NCBI GenBank assembly: GCA_027596075.1
Contig: JADGJC010000050.1
Coordinates: 62,001-126,000 of the forward strand
DNA length: 64,000 nt
Direction: 5' to 3'
From: Rhizophlyctis rosea
Taxonomy: Eukaryota; Chytridiomycota; Chytridiomycetes; Rhizophlyctidales; Rhizophlyctidaceae
A model generated the notes under the pieces. The model saw only the letters and a list, made by a program, of their open reading frames with translations. It was not told the DNA's origin and searched no databases. Within the stretch, counting starts at the first letter, position 1, and the number at the start of each line of letters is the position of its first letter. Below, piece by piece: positions 1 to 12,145 of this stretch. Position numbers and translations under genes: made by a program.

Positions 1-2406
1 CTCCTGGTCGGCAAACATGTCGAGGAACCAGTTGGAGGTGAGACGGGTGGCTTGTCTGCCTTCCGGTAGGATGGCGGCCATGTTGAAGAATGCGTGGGAA
101 ATGCCTTCCAGGACTTTGACTTGCACCATGGCGTCCGGTTCGCGGGAGAAAATGTGCTTACTGAGGAGGTGGTGCGGATCTTGTATGTTTGAAGGGAGAG
201 GTTTGGAGACGGGGCTGTCGGATATGGTAAGGTTTTGTGGGACGGACCCGCGGGAATGACGATGATGATCCGGGACGCCGTTGGCCATGGATGAAGTTGG
301 CGAATCCGGCAGTGGGTATCGTTTGATCATGCGCCGCCATTCACGATGTGCTTTCTTTTTGTTATCGCGCAAGCGCCCTGCAAATACGACCGTATCATCG
401 ACGAATGGATCCTTCTCACCGCATATGAAGTATGTTTTTGGGAAGCGGGCTAAGAGTTCGTCCGGTGCAATGATAGGCGAAAGGTAGTAGTCTGATGCCA
501 AGTCTGCGGGCTCAGGGGAGCTGCCCAAGTACAGGAGAGCCATTGCGCGCATCACTGCACAATGACAATTGAGGACGAATGGTTTCATCACATATGACGA
601 CGAACTTACTTTCTGGTTGTATGATGCGATCCGTAAAGTAGGACATACGGGAAGTCATTGAAAGATTGCTTGGGATTGTTGGTCCAGCAGGTGGCGGTTG
701 CGATCGGAACATATGATACCAAGACTTGCTCCGGTCTGCCGTATCGCTCAAAACGTTGATTTTGCGAGGGGCTTCGGATTGCGCAAGTGGCGATAACTTC
801 TTGATATGTTGTTTCGCATCAACGAAGTTTGCAATTGACAACGATTTGTGTGACTCCGCCCGGATCAAATTCAATTGTTCTGATGGCATCCTTCATGAAA
901 TGAAATGAGCCAAATGCATTTTCCCGTCAAAAGTCAATCCATGAATAAAAGGGAGAAGTGGTCAACATCAACTTACCAACAAGCAATATCAAATGACAAA
1001 CATGGGTAAATAAGAATTAGTCCTGCTGGAGGCGCTATGACTTTCTCGTGCGTTTCCAGGCATCTCAAAATCACCCCAACGGCAAGGTTCCCTCCGCTAA
1101 ACTCGAAGTAATTAGCTGAGCATCCGAATCAGAGCTCAAACAGAATGCACGTACGCCGAGTCTCCACACATGATAATCTTGATAGGATCTTTCTTGATCT
1201 CGTTTGCCTGCCCATCCTTCGGCCAACCATCAAATCCTATGGATTTTCCATTGGACTCCACGATACTACGGTAAGCGTCAAAGCACTCCTCCAGCGCGAA
1301 CGGATAAGGATATTCGGGAGCTTTTCCGTAATCTATAGCGACGATCGGAATCTTCGTCTGTCGTGCCCAGCTGGATACGTAATCGTCATGAGCTTTGGGA
1401 TTCATTGTCACGAAACCGCCGCCCGGAAGTTGTAAAATCAGCTGCTTCGACTTTCGCAGCTCTTCCACGGTGCCTGAGAAGTAAAGGCGAGCTTTAATGG
1501 GTCCAAGGTCCCAATCCGGGAATGATGTAACAGAAGGAGGGGATGGTCGTTCAATGGTGATGTCTTTTCGTATGGACAGGAATCCACGTTCCGGGAATGT
1601 GATAAGCCGGATGACCGGATTAAGGATCCGTCCTTCCCAAGACATCCTCATCATCTCCACGCTAGCAAGTGCGCGGTATCTCCGGACCTGACCCAACGGG
1701 TGTCAGGACTCCTACGCTGGCTATCATGACTTGATGTGCATACCTTGGAGTCGGCCGCATCAGGCCGGACCATGTAGAACATTGCAAAAACAAACGCCAG
1801 GATGTCCCGCAGCCATTTCGGTCGCAGTCTCATTGCTGTGAGGCATCCCGCATCCAAAGCGGTAGAAATGTATGTCGCGCGATAAAAGTTTCGTGTATAC
1901 TGTGGGAAGAATGATCCAAAGTGTCAATCCAGGAAACACATGTGCAAACATGCAAGTTGTGACATGACGCCTTACCATCCGTGCCAGAGGCTCTGGCGCT
2001 AAGTTGGAAGGGATGAGTTAGAGTGGCATTTTGCCAACATTGGGCAGGTCGCCACATACCATTTAGATATAACAACAAGAACAAATTATTTATGAGATAA
2101 GTGATAGAGAGGGCTCCAAACACAATCTTCCAAGGTGGAAGCCTCCCTATGTTTCGAGTTTGATGAGTGCTGGCAGTCTTCAGTACACAGCAAAAACCTT
2201 TACCAAGTTTCGAATCAATCCATTTTAACAGGTTTGGAGTGGGATAATTCCTCTCGCGCCGTAATATGGAAAACCTGCCATATAAACTGATGTTAACCTT
2301 TGCGCTTTGTGAACGAATACTTGCTTACTCACGTCAAGGCTGCAAAGAGCAGAACCTGTATTCTTTTCAGGCCTGCAGAAGGCCGCCCCAACAAGTGGTC
2401 TAACAT
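1..2406 (-). CDS. Hormone-sensitive-lipase-type alpha/beta hydrolase, 3' end outside window
   Basis: Likely esterase or lipase acting on acylglycerols or sterol esters. Exons on the minus strand: 2406-2333, 2274-2204, 2146-2060, 1998-1976, 1899-1744, 1687-1155, 1096-977, 890-610, 554-1. All phases agree and 633 codons are open to base 1, so the 3' end lies outside the window. The N-terminal part holds a hydrophobic stretch (residues about 55-75) and a segment like the HSL N-terminal domain. Seen motifs: oxyanion sequence LPGGGF, nucleophile GDSAGG with Ser near residue 314 (split by an intron), acid in CGEKDPF near residue 497, His in GISHAFF near residue 602. This triad is diagnostic of the HSL family. 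The start at 2406 is the first in-frame ATG of a well-spliced exon; exon 4 is only 23 bases. Substrate is inferred. Confidence 0.88.
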
Positions 2407-3143
2407 GCCAAAAAAGGCCTGCTGCTGTCACTTTTGTAATGGCAGAACTACAAAAACTTGAACGCGGATATGGACTGACTACAAAAGCTCACAGCTTATG
2501 ACGGCTGGTTTTCAGTAGGGTTGCGAAATGGTGCAATTTCCAACAGCGACCGTAGATAGGTGAACTTGGGGAAAAGCAGAGAAGTGATCCAGCGAACCCA
2601 CCAACACCCCGACGCGAGGTGGAGCCTTTCACATGCCAAATCCTGTGACGCGTAAGCACCACACGCGTTCCTCCCAACCCCCAAATTGCCCACGATCGAA
2701 TGGCAGGGTTAGCTGCAGCACCTACTATTGCTGGCGGCTGAGGATGGCCAGCCACAGAGAATTGATGATTGATACTCTCCACTTTTATAGGAAGAATGGT
2801 TTTCGACCTGATCAGGAGGCGTTATGTAGTCTGTCTGTCTGTATGCCAGAGCCTGAGGCCTGAGGCCTGAGCAGAGTTTGCAGGAATGCGCAGCAAAGTT
2901 GAAGGTTTACGAGGGGCGCTGGGTTGACAGTCACCGCGACACCCGACTTCGATCCCAGCCACAAATCTTTTCCCCGCGCGACGCGACTTCAGGAGTTGCG
3001 TCACCACTTTCCCATAGGGTAGACTTTTTGGCTTCCCCCCTCACACAAAACCCTGTTAAACTGGCCGGAAAACAGCTTGACCCCCTAACGCACCCTCTCA
3101 CTCCTCAAACCCCTTTCAAACTTATGTCAAGTTATACGGCGAA
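2407..3143. promoter_or_regulatory. Divergent upstream region between esterase and WOPR gene
   Basis: 737 bases between two divergently transcribed starts. On the minus strand TATAAAAG lies at 2782-2789, which would suit the esterase if it has a long 5' UTR of about 350 bases. A pyrimidine-rich CT stretch precedes the WOPR start at 3144. No coding exon was convincing here, although short open frames exist. Confidence 0.4.
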
Positions 3144-4833
3144 ATGGCGACTGAAACGTTCAATGGACACATAGAGACTACCAAAGACGCTCTGTTGATC
3201 TTGGAAGCTTGCGCAAGACAAATACTCCCTCGTATCCAGCGACGCTTGTCGGCGAAGGAAAGACAGCGGATAGGAAGTGGAACTGTGGTCGTCTTCAACG
3301 AGCGAGAGAGTGGTATTCGCAGGTGGACAGACGGAATATCCTGGAGCAAGGTGAGGCAGCCATGTTCTATCAATCATCGCTTCTCCAACGCCCTGCTCAC
3401 CAACAATCACCGGGCTCCATCCTCAGAGTCGGATTTCAGGCAACTTTCTCTGCTATCGAGAATTGGATAGATCCCTCCCGGTGAATCCAAGTGGTGCTCG
3501 CAGAAGGCCCAGTGATGGCAAATCATCGTCCGAATTGGATGTTGATCATCTGATCCATTCGCCCATTGCGTTGGCTGAGAGCGGGAGTCTGACATTCTCA
3601 ACGCCAGCGGACAGGCGGAGTTCCCGACGATTTGGGTACAAGAAGGACGGACTGCTTAAGAAAACTTTCTCTGTGATGGTGGATGGGAGCGTGACGCATC
3701 TGGTAATGGTTGTGATTGTCCCAGAGTTCATTCACGTTCACTGACGAGGATGTCAAGATTTCTTACTTCGCGCGTGGAGACATCGTCAGCGGCAAACTCG
3801 TTTCCCCTTCATCCATTCCCACGTTGGCCGATTTGGAAATCTCCCCGGTGTTTCAAAACGCCGCAAATTACCGACTGCATCCAAAATCGTCATCGGGATC
3901 TTCCCAAGCTCCATCGCCACCCTTATCCGATGTGGTGAAAGTGCCAAGAGTGCCGGAAAGAAGTTTGTCGCAGCGTGTGACAATACGCAAGGGCGGAGGG
4001 GATACCAGAGGAGTCGTGATAGCTTTGCCCCAGACGTTTCAGGTAATGACGATCGCATTTAGTCTACCGCGTCCACTCGGTCTCACGTGCTGCCGGCCTC
4101 GCGTCCCGTCCTTATTGACCGTGCAGGAGCTTCGAGCGATTGCTTCGCAGGCCTTTGCCATGAAACTGGAACGCACGCAAATTTTCTTGGAGGGAAGCGG
4201 AGAGGTTCAGCAAGATGTGTATCATTTGTTACGCGATGGGGATTCTTTGGAGGTTTGGGACATTGGAGGGCACCCCAACTTCAAAGCCAATAGCACAGCA
4301 TCCGATTCGCCCCTTCCGTGGAGCACGACGCTGACTGTGCCAGACCCGCAACTATGGACTGCTGAACCTTGGGACGTTGCGACGTGTGTGCCGATATCGC
4401 CTGGACCTGATGCAGCCACAGCTGAGGCAGCGATACTCTTGGCGAGCATGGCTGGTGGGCAAGGGGTAAATAACGCAACCACATGCTTTTGCTAGAAGAA
4501 GCCTGACATATAACAAACAAGGATCTTCAACCGACCCAATCGTCAAAAATGGTCTTACCGCCAATACAGTCCTTCGAGACACCTCAAGACTACCTGCCAT
4601 TCACCGAAACCCTCGTTCCTACCCCGGTTCACCCACTCACTGCGCTGCTCTCACTCAACACGATGACGCCCAGCAATTCCCATCTCCACGGGTATTCACA
4701 TCCCCACTACCGTTATCAACATCATCAACATCATCGACAGCAACTACATCAGCGCCTTCAACACTACCAACCCCACAATTCAATGTCTATCAATCCTGTC
4801 GATATCAGCGTCTCTTACCATTCCTCCATCTAA
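3144..4833 (+). CDS. Gti1/Pac2 family (WOPR) transcriptional regulator
   Basis: DNA-binding regulator of the WOPR family, known from Wor1, Gti1 and Pac2, which control morphological switching in fungi. Exons 3144-3350, 3427-3702, 3758-4042, 4127-4465, 4522-4833; all phase 0, giving 472 residues. WOPR box a (residues about 5-90) shows TTKDALLILEAC, ESGIRRWTDG and SRISGNFLCYRELD. Box b (about 145-190) shows GLLKKTFSV followed across an intron by ISYFARGD and PTLADLEISP. A basic residue-rich linker and a short folded-looking segment follow, then a C-terminal tail rich in His, Gln and Pro, as in family members. Intron 3 (4043-4126) is a multiple of three and open, so retention would add 28 residues. 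Target genes are unknown. Confidence 0.92.
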
Positions 4834-5031
4834 AATAGCAAGTTTTGTTGCCCTTCGAGCATAATGTCCTTTCTGTAGATATAACTTTGTGTTTCTTATA
4901 CCTTGCATTGTGTAAAATCTCAACATCAGTCGAAAACGTGCGCGAAATTTCTATTACGACTGCGTGTATACATATGTTACAGCGAAGGGACATGGGGGGA
5001 ATATGATATGTACAAAAAAAGAAAACTCGAT

Positions 5032-6668
5032 CTACGAGATAGCCATCCGTTCCCTCATTTCTACCCTGGACACACCATCGCCGTTCATCATTGCCGAGCT
5101 GTCCCTATTGACTCCAGACTCGCGCGCAGCGCGTTCCGGCAATCGCAAATTCTTCATTGCCCAATCCTTAAACCGTCTATTAACAGGACCCCTAACTGGC
5201 GTGTCCCCCGCCGCTTGCCCCGCATCTGGTCCAACGTCCCGCTTTGGCCGCAACTTCCAAGGGCTCGGGCCAGCTCCGTACTGGTACGCATTTATGGCTT
5301 CGATGTATGACCATGTTGACATTCCCAGGTAGGCTACAGAGAAGCAGTGAAATGAGCTATTGGCGCTTTGCTTTGCATGAACAAGTGCCAAACAACCTAC
5401 TCAGTTTGACATGGAAGAACAGCAAATGCGAGACGCTAACGCTCAGAAAAAGCATCAACATTGCAAACACCATCACGGCTCCCGCCACCACTCCTGACGT
5501 GCCTTTGTTGAGGTTGTGGAATGAATCGTAAACTTTTTTGGCGAAGAAAAGAAAGAATTAGCCTTTGAATCCACCGCATACGTATATGCCAGTTCGTTCA
5601 ACACAACGCGCACATGAGCATAACACTCACCAACATCATCAAACTGATCTCTATCTGTAAAATACGAAGCAAAAGCATATAGCGATATGCCACTAAAAAT
5701 CCAACATAAGAGGGCAGCGATCAACACCGTTAGGAAGAAGGAGTAATAGTTGTGGCCACCTATACAAGTGGATAGGAAAGCGCAGTGGTGGTCGTAGTGC
5801 TCAACACATTTATTACAAGGCTGTTGCAGTTTGATTAGCTCCAATCCCAATTGCGATAAATGGGAGTGGGTTCAAATATATGCGGTGAGCACATACCTTG
5901 CAATGCTTTGTCCCCGCACCAACTTTAATCATGCAAATATTACAAAGTCGTGAATCTGGGTCAATGACCGGTACACCCACAACTTTGACATAATCAATGT
6001 TTCGTGGTACACCACTTGTGACCACTAGTGAGTCTTGTGGGTCCACGGTCATTGTGTAGATGGTTGCGAAGAGTTGGGCTATGACAAGGACTCCAAGTAC
6101 AATGTACGCGGCAATGCGGACGGAGGAAGGGAGGAAGCGGATGATGAGGAGGAAGACGACTAAGGCGGTTATGATCCATGTTATCCACATTGATAGCATT
6201 AATGCTGGTGAGGGGGATGGTGGGTAAGCGAGGAAGGTTGTTGTGTTGTGGAAGCATGTTCAACGAACCATGAAACGGCTTCTGCCATCCATTCCGTCTC
6301 CACCAACTGTTAAATAACCGCGGGTCATATTTATCACTAGAGAAGAAATGGTCGTTGGTGGTGACACAGAAAGGCATCCTCAGCTTCTCATTATTTGAAG
6401 CAGGCATGGGTAACGCGCCGCCAGCGGCACTATATGTTTCCCCTTGCCGTTTGGGTGGAGCTCTTTCCCATGACGAGTCAGGCTGGGCAGTGTTGACACT
6501 TTCCGTTCTGTATCGGTTATTGACGGAGGAATTTGCTACACTGCCTGGGACGGTGGAGAACCCGGCGTCTGCTACGTTTGACTGGGTGTCACTCAGTGCG
6601 GGTGCAGTTACGTCGGTGAAGGAAGGACTGGTAGTTAACCCTAGCTCCGAGGTGGTATGGCTGGCCAT
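5032..6668 (-). CDS. DHHC-type protein S-palmitoyltransferase (ZDHHC1/11-like layout)
   Basis: Adds palmitate to cysteines of target proteins at membranes. Exons 6668-6269, 6204-5897, 5820-5631, 5532-5401, 5333-5032; total 443 residues with consistent phases. The order is: Ser/Thr-rich N-terminal region (about 110 residues), the sequence RRNGWQKPFH just before TM1, TM1 and TM2 (about 135-190), the Cys-rich domain with CNIC, KHCKPCNKC and the catalytic DHHC followed by CIGGHNY, TM3 and TM4, then a polar tail. RRNGW before TM1 is like animal ZDHHC1/11, whereas the fungal Erf2/Pfa groups differ as I remember them. The intron between residues KHCK and PCNK splits the catalytic domain. It is divergent from the gene at 7115, with 446 bases between the starts. 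Confidence 0.93.
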
Positions 6669-7114
6669 TTTGGGGGTAGGCCGTGGCGAGCAAATGGCAT
6701 TGCCGCGTTTCCCGCACGTTCCGGACTGTTTTCGCAGAACCAGCTCCCAAAAACCTCCTTATGTATGGACCGTATGCCTCACTTGCTCGTTATCGTGGGA
6801 AAGCTTTTTGACATGTAAGAATCGGTGGGAGCTTTGGCGGGGTTGGCCGAAGGCAAAGGAGCGAACGCGAACAATCAAATCTGAATTTGAATCCAATTGT
6901 GGATCCAAGTCCAATGCAAGCTGAAGACACGGGGCTGAACAACCCAGCCCTTACAAAGCCCACACACGCGTACGGACCCACGCGTTCTTGACTCCTCCGC
7001 GTACTCTCCGCGCGGGTAAATTTCCCCATCTTCCCACAACCCCTCTCAATCTTCTACTCTTCAAGCTTTTCACCTGTTTTTTCTTCTTCCCGGGCCCCAT
7101 TTCTCGTCGTCGCC

Positions 7115-8343
7115 ATGCCCTTGACAGCACTGCCCGATATGGCCTTCCCCTCAGACGCACTAGGTGTCCTGCCTCACCGGGACGCGCTAGCGACGTCCGC
7201 TATGCTTTGCCTCATCGTCACTTTCGGGACTTGGCTGGTTTCCACCATTACCCGCAACTATTCACAAGTAGACCGTATATGGTCCATAGTTCCCGTCGTC
7301 TATGTATTCGTATTCTCCCTAGCTACCAAGTTGCAAACCGGCGAATGGGATGAAGTAGGCACCGTTATCACGTCACTCGTAGCGGTGTGGGGTGCACGGT
7401 TGACATATAACTTTGCGCGGAAGTATGTTGCAGAGAAGTGTTCACTACGCTATGTTTTGCAGTCCGATTGCTCAATACGTCTTCGTTGTTTCATCATAAA
7501 GAGGAGGCTACAGCATGGGTCATGAAGACTATCGATGGCCCGCCCTCCGCGCATGGATTCGCTCCCCCCTTCTATGGGAACTGTTTTCCCTCTGGTTTAT
7601 AGCTGTCTATCAAAACATCCTGCTCTTCCTCATTTCCTTGCCAGCGTATATCGTCCACCGAGCAGCCGTTCTGCATCACACATTACATAGCCACCACCTC
7701 CCATGCTGGCAGCCTCACTACGCATTCATAGCGCTTACATTCCTGGCATTGCTCATTGGCGAGACGCTGGCGGACGCAGAACAATGGGCCTTCCAAACAA
7801 AGAAGTACAAGCTACTCGCTGATGCTCAAAAGTCCGCGACCTCTGAAGTCAGTACTACCTCCCTGCCCCCTCCTTACGCAAAGGGTTTCCTCTCTACCGG
7901 CCTATTCGCTTTCAGTCGCCATCCGAACTTCTTCTGTGAGATCATGCTATGGTGGACCATCTACGCATTCTCAGTGGCCACTATCATTGATCTAGAAAAG
8001 AATGCATCCATCTGGGAAAAGATCGTGAATTGGACTATAATCGGCCCTATTTGCTTGACTCTCCTGTTCCAGGCAAGAGAATTGTATTGAGTTCCCTTAC
8101 ATCCCCATGACTAGAACTGACCATGTCCTATTGACTCATTGATAGGGCAGTACATGGTGGACCGAACGAGAGACTTTGAAAAAGTACTCCGCATATAAGG
8201 TGAATATTGGCAATCTTCTTGATTGTCTGCCAAGCCCTTTGCTCTAATTGCATGATTTCTAGCTCTACCGACAGGAAACGTCGAAATTGATTCCATGGCG
8301 GCGGGGACGGGACATCGATGATTTACTTTCAAAAGGCAAATAA
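7115..8343 (+). CDS. DUF1295 membrane protein (steroid 5-alpha-reductase-like)
   Basis: Integral membrane protein of the DUF1295 family, related by fold to isoprenylcysteine methyltransferases and steroid 5-alpha reductases; substrate unknown. Exons 7115-7422, 7502-8072, 8146-8199, 8263-8343 give 337 residues. Several hydrophobic segments are seen (for example 25-45, 50-72, 130-160, 190-210). Conserved C-terminal signature: FSRHPNFFCE, then after two introns WWTERETLKKYSAYKLYRQETSKLIPW split over three exons, which fits the family's usual ending. Intron 2 begins with GC (CAG|GCAAGA) and ends in AG; the GC-AG reading is needed to reach the conserved C terminus. The start is the first ATG in a conserved frame. 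Confidence 0.9.
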
Positions 8344-8498
8344 CCGTCTTCCCATAAATTTGTTACAAGTTCGTTTGCATCCCTCTCTTCATCAAACACG
8401 TTTGTATGTACAATCCAATCAATGATCGTTGCGGCATGCCTTCATGACGATGTTGCCCTATTAGGATGTGTTGGTTGAATGTTTGAATATGAGAGACA

Positions 8499-10704
8499 CT
8501 ATGCAAGCAACACTGACCATTTCAAAATGGATGTTGGGCATCTGGGGTAAGCCGAAACAGCCTTCTCAATATGTGATGCGCTCATGAGGGATCGCATCAT
8601 CCGATATTCTTTTGGGCATCGGGACCCTCCACCCTCCGCAGGCCTGATCAGTTCCAAAGCAATAAGATGCTCGAACGCCTATCGAAATCGCTGTCAATAT
8701 CCTGTCCCTCTAGACTTGATTGCAGTCAATAGCATACCTTCAAAGCAACCGGTTTCACAAACAACAAATGCTTCGCTTCCCGATCCGTCAGATTGATTCG
8801 TTGGAAGTATTCCCGATAGTCATCATAAACCATTTCAAAGTTGAAGCTATCAACTTGCCGCAATGCATGCTGTCTTACAGATACCAATAGAGAAACTTCC
8901 AAGATGGAGAGACCTGCGGATTGGGCCATAAACAACTCATCCGCTAAACTCACCACATCAATGATTCGAGAATCGCTTACCAAACACAATTTTCAATCGG
9001 CTATCTTCCCGTTGCAGCGCGCTGAATGGGTGCAGGTGGGATGGATCTGGGAATGGTGAATCGACCGTCAAGCGGCTCACCATCAGGATCTGCTCAAAAG
9101 TGCTGTTAGCACACACCTAGCATGCCTGGATGTAGGTAGATTATAATCACCATCGACCGAAAGACATCTCGAACACTCTTGCTAGTTTCGAAGATATCTC
9201 GCAGAAAAGTATGCACGGACATACTTTGCAATAGTTTCTGTGCGGAGGCGTCAAACACGGACGGGATGCCGGCGTCGACTACATTGAACTACCTTGACAC
9301 TATCGTTGAACTTGGCAATATATCGCTCATCTGCAACTCCATCATCCTCGGTGATACACAAACCGCCCTCAATCATCTGCACGAATGTCCCCATATTCTC
9401 AGGCGGGTAGCAGTGAACCAGTCGGTGCGAGAATCTCGATTTGACGCGCTTCTCCAAGATTTCTGCAAAATCCTGTCATGTTACGCAGACAAGCTTCAGA
9501 ACGTGTGAAGATCATACAAAGGAACATCAAAGGAGTACCCACAATCCTAGACGTGGTCCCTATAACCGCAATTGGACTTCCGCTATTCTGCGCCGCATCA
9601 AAGAGATTGTACAGGAGTGACTGTTTCGGATGTTGTGCGAAGAGATCAATGTCGTCCAGGTGGAATAGGATGGGCATGGTGTCTGCGCTTCCTGATTTCA
9701 ACATGGAGAGGATATATGACAGGTATTCCGCAAATGATCCCTGTGTGTGTCCAGTCGGTGAGACCTCGAATCTTCCGTCAGCGACAACACTTATCACAAC
9801 TCACCAGCCGCTGTCCCTCCAACTGGCGCTCTAAGCTTAGCTGTCGCACTATTTCTCGCAAGGCTATTCTGTCATCTGTTTGTATCAAGCCACTGAGATG
9901 TACTTCGTAGAACGCCTTGGTTTCTCCTTGAGGATCTTTCGATGGTGATGAATTGTCCGACGTCACGGCTCTATGCAAATCGGGAAGGACTTTGCGCAGC
10001 ATCTGGGATCACATTTAGCTCTCTGAAAATTAAACAAAGCCTGCATTGCCATCCATACCGCACTTTTCCCTGTCCCTTTGGCACCCATTATGACGATTGA
10101 ATTCCCTTCTCCATGCCTTACAGTCCGACCCAGTAGAGAATATAGTTCTCTAAGTTTGACATCAGAGGAGTGTTTGCGGGTTCGATACTTTCGTTCTGCG
10201 CACTTACTGATATTGATCGTCTAGTCCTACTAATACGGGTGGCAGACGAGCCTCTGACAATCTCCCCAGTACGGCCGCTCGTGCCTTTCGCACGTCACCT
10301 TCCTTCACAACCCGGTCATGACCGACGGTCTCTTCGTCTAGGCTCCTTTGTGAAATGGATTTTTTGTGTCGTGCACGTGGTGTCGGCGAATGTGGCTCAG
10401 GGAGATTGTCAGCTGTATCAGGTATGGTAGGGGGCGACGCTTTGCTGATGCTTGCCGACGCATTTTTCTTCCGTGCTGATTGTCGAGTGTATTTTCTGGT
10501 AGGACTCGGGGTATTGCTTACAGACGCAAAGTCGAAAACGTCGGCGGCGGCTGTGGTTCGGGAAGGAGTTTGTCTAAGACGCTTCGATAGAGGCAGGTTG
10601 TCGTCTTCCGATTCTTCACCCATTGAATCTGGAATTATGGCAATGGGAAGCCTTTCGACAGGCTTTGCGGGAGCTACGGTGCGCTTTCTTTTCGAAGACG
10701 ACAT
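8499..10704 (-). CDS. ORC4: Origin recognition complex subunit 4
   Basis: AAA+ subunit of ORC, which marks replication origins and loads MCM in the nucleus. Nine exons: 10704-10208, 10149-10059, 10002-9805, 9740-9539, 9462-9293, 9237-9151, 9089-8981, 8913-8738, 8678-8499; phases all agree, 569 residues. A charged, disordered N-terminal tail of about 155 residues with KRKR and SP sites precedes the AAA+ core. Seen: VGLDDQYQ, Walker A GAKGTGKS (about 186-193), Walker B ILFHLDDIDLF, sensor-type IGTTSRI, then EKRVKSRFSHR, and the C-terminal winged-helix segment with FNFEMVYDDYREYF and YPRCPT. The N-terminal tail may carry CDK-type regulation; that is inference from SP motifs. Confidence 0.95.
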
Positions 10705-11032
10705 GGTGAGGTTTCAGTGAAGAGAAGGGCCGGCAACGATTACTTCAGATCGTTACGGGAGCTGCTGCTGATGACTCTGTAGGGCAAAGCCGCGGGAAGA
10801 CACTGTTCAAGACAGAGCCTTGAAAGCTCAAGAGTCAAAAGGTTTGGTGGGTGTCCGGCCATCCGGACGTGGTGCCATCCACAATTTGTTTACCATGTTG
10901 AGAGGCATTTTCGGGAGGTGTAAGTTTCAATCATATGAAGTATGTGGAGTTTCAGCACAATCCTCTGTGAATCAACCTATATACAGATATGTATTTGCGA
11001 CACGCAAATATTAAAAACAGAAGCCCCATATG
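10705..11032. other. Intergenic stretch, no gene seen
   Basis: 328 bases upstream of ORC4 and downstream of the unknown gene at 11033-11828. Only short open frames without family resemblance. It must contain the ORC4 promoter; no TATA box is obvious. Confidence 0.4.
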
Positions 11033-11828
11033 TTACAGAAGATGGGGGGCAAAACTTCGGTGTGTGCTATACTTTCGGTTATCGATTCCGATAACACTGC
11101 AACGTGGCATGGAGTGCTCAACTGTGAGTACTACAGCAGCATGCCATTCCGATCTGAAGTTCAAGATTTCACTTACAGGTCAAGAGAGGACCCGGAACGT
11201 TCGAAAATCCCACCAACCTGGCTTCATTGCTTTGAACTGGACATTGGGGCCGCAGTGTGGATATTTGCGACTGCTGTAAGACCCATGATCTGGATGCCCT
11301 CCCTGAAGCTCCATGTATTGTATTGATCCGTGATGGCAGCAACCTACTGACTGCGTCGACTGAAGGTCGCGGCGGGCACTCCGCGTTGCGGAATTTCGCA
11401 AGAGGGAATTAGTTCTTTGTTTAGCAGTGGAATAGTCTGCGCTTAAAGTCTGATTGAGTGGATTGGCTTCCTCGACACGTCTCTCTGGAAAGGTTTTCTG
11501 TGCTGGAAGGGGTTGCTCTGTTGGTACTGTCGGATGAGTCAAACTGGTGGAGCTGGTTGTTCTCGACTTTCCTTCAGTCTGGTTGGCAGCTAGCGGCCGG
11601 CACACCAACTTCGCTGGGCGCTCGTCCATGTGCTCCCTGAATGCGCGGTTAGTCAAATATCACTGGGTTGGGGTTGAGCTTACCCACAAACCTGGAGGTT
11701 CGGTCGTCCTCCCTTTTCCGCTTCTTCTCCACAACAGAAGGCTCCATTTCAGCGGGGGCCGATGACGGTGCGGTGTCTGGTCCTTCAGAAGAAGCCTCCT
11801 TCTCTTGACAATTCTCTCCTGTCAACAT
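11033..11828 (-). CDS. Unknown basic, low-complexity protein
   Basis: I do not recognise this gene. A consistent model has exons 11828-11692, 11636-11344, 11302-11177, 11121-11033, with phases that add up to 214 residues. The N-terminus is acidic and then has a nuclear-localisation-like KKRKR (about residue 37-41). A Ser/Thr/Pro/Gln-rich middle follows and then a basic C-terminal third. No domain, signal peptide or membrane segment is visible. Splice sites are canonical but the donor of intron 1 (GTTTGT) is weak, and an unspliced 158-residue reading from 11656 also exists. It is divergent from the thioesterase gene, with 317 bases between starts. A nuclear role is a guess from the basic motif. 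Confidence 0.4.
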
Positions 11829-12000
11829 ACTACCAAGGATGGCGCAGAGGTGATCGAAGGGGATAAGTAAGAAGCTGGCAAGCCTGTGGGCAAGAAGAGT
11901 TGCGCTGCTTTGGGCATCACGCGCCCATCATCATGCCACACAGTGTGGATCAGGTCACTTCATACATCCTGGGAGTGTGGCTTGTCCAGCACCCCATCCC

Positions 12001-12008
12001 TATAAATA
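12001..12008 (+). promoter_or_regulatory. TATA box of thioesterase gene
   Basis: TATAAATA lies 138 bases before the ATG at 12146, between two divergent genes, and is followed by a pyrimidine-rich leader. Position and sequence fit a fungal core promoter. Confidence 0.55.
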
Positions 12009-12145
12009 GCTTGCTCCTCCAACGCGTCACCATCCGACCATCACTGCCGACAAGAACAACTCATACAAACAACAGTCTCCAGTAGTCAGCGCGTTCACTC
12101 CCACGCTCGATAGTGTTGTTCCAGCTCACTGTCAGCAGTGGAAAG

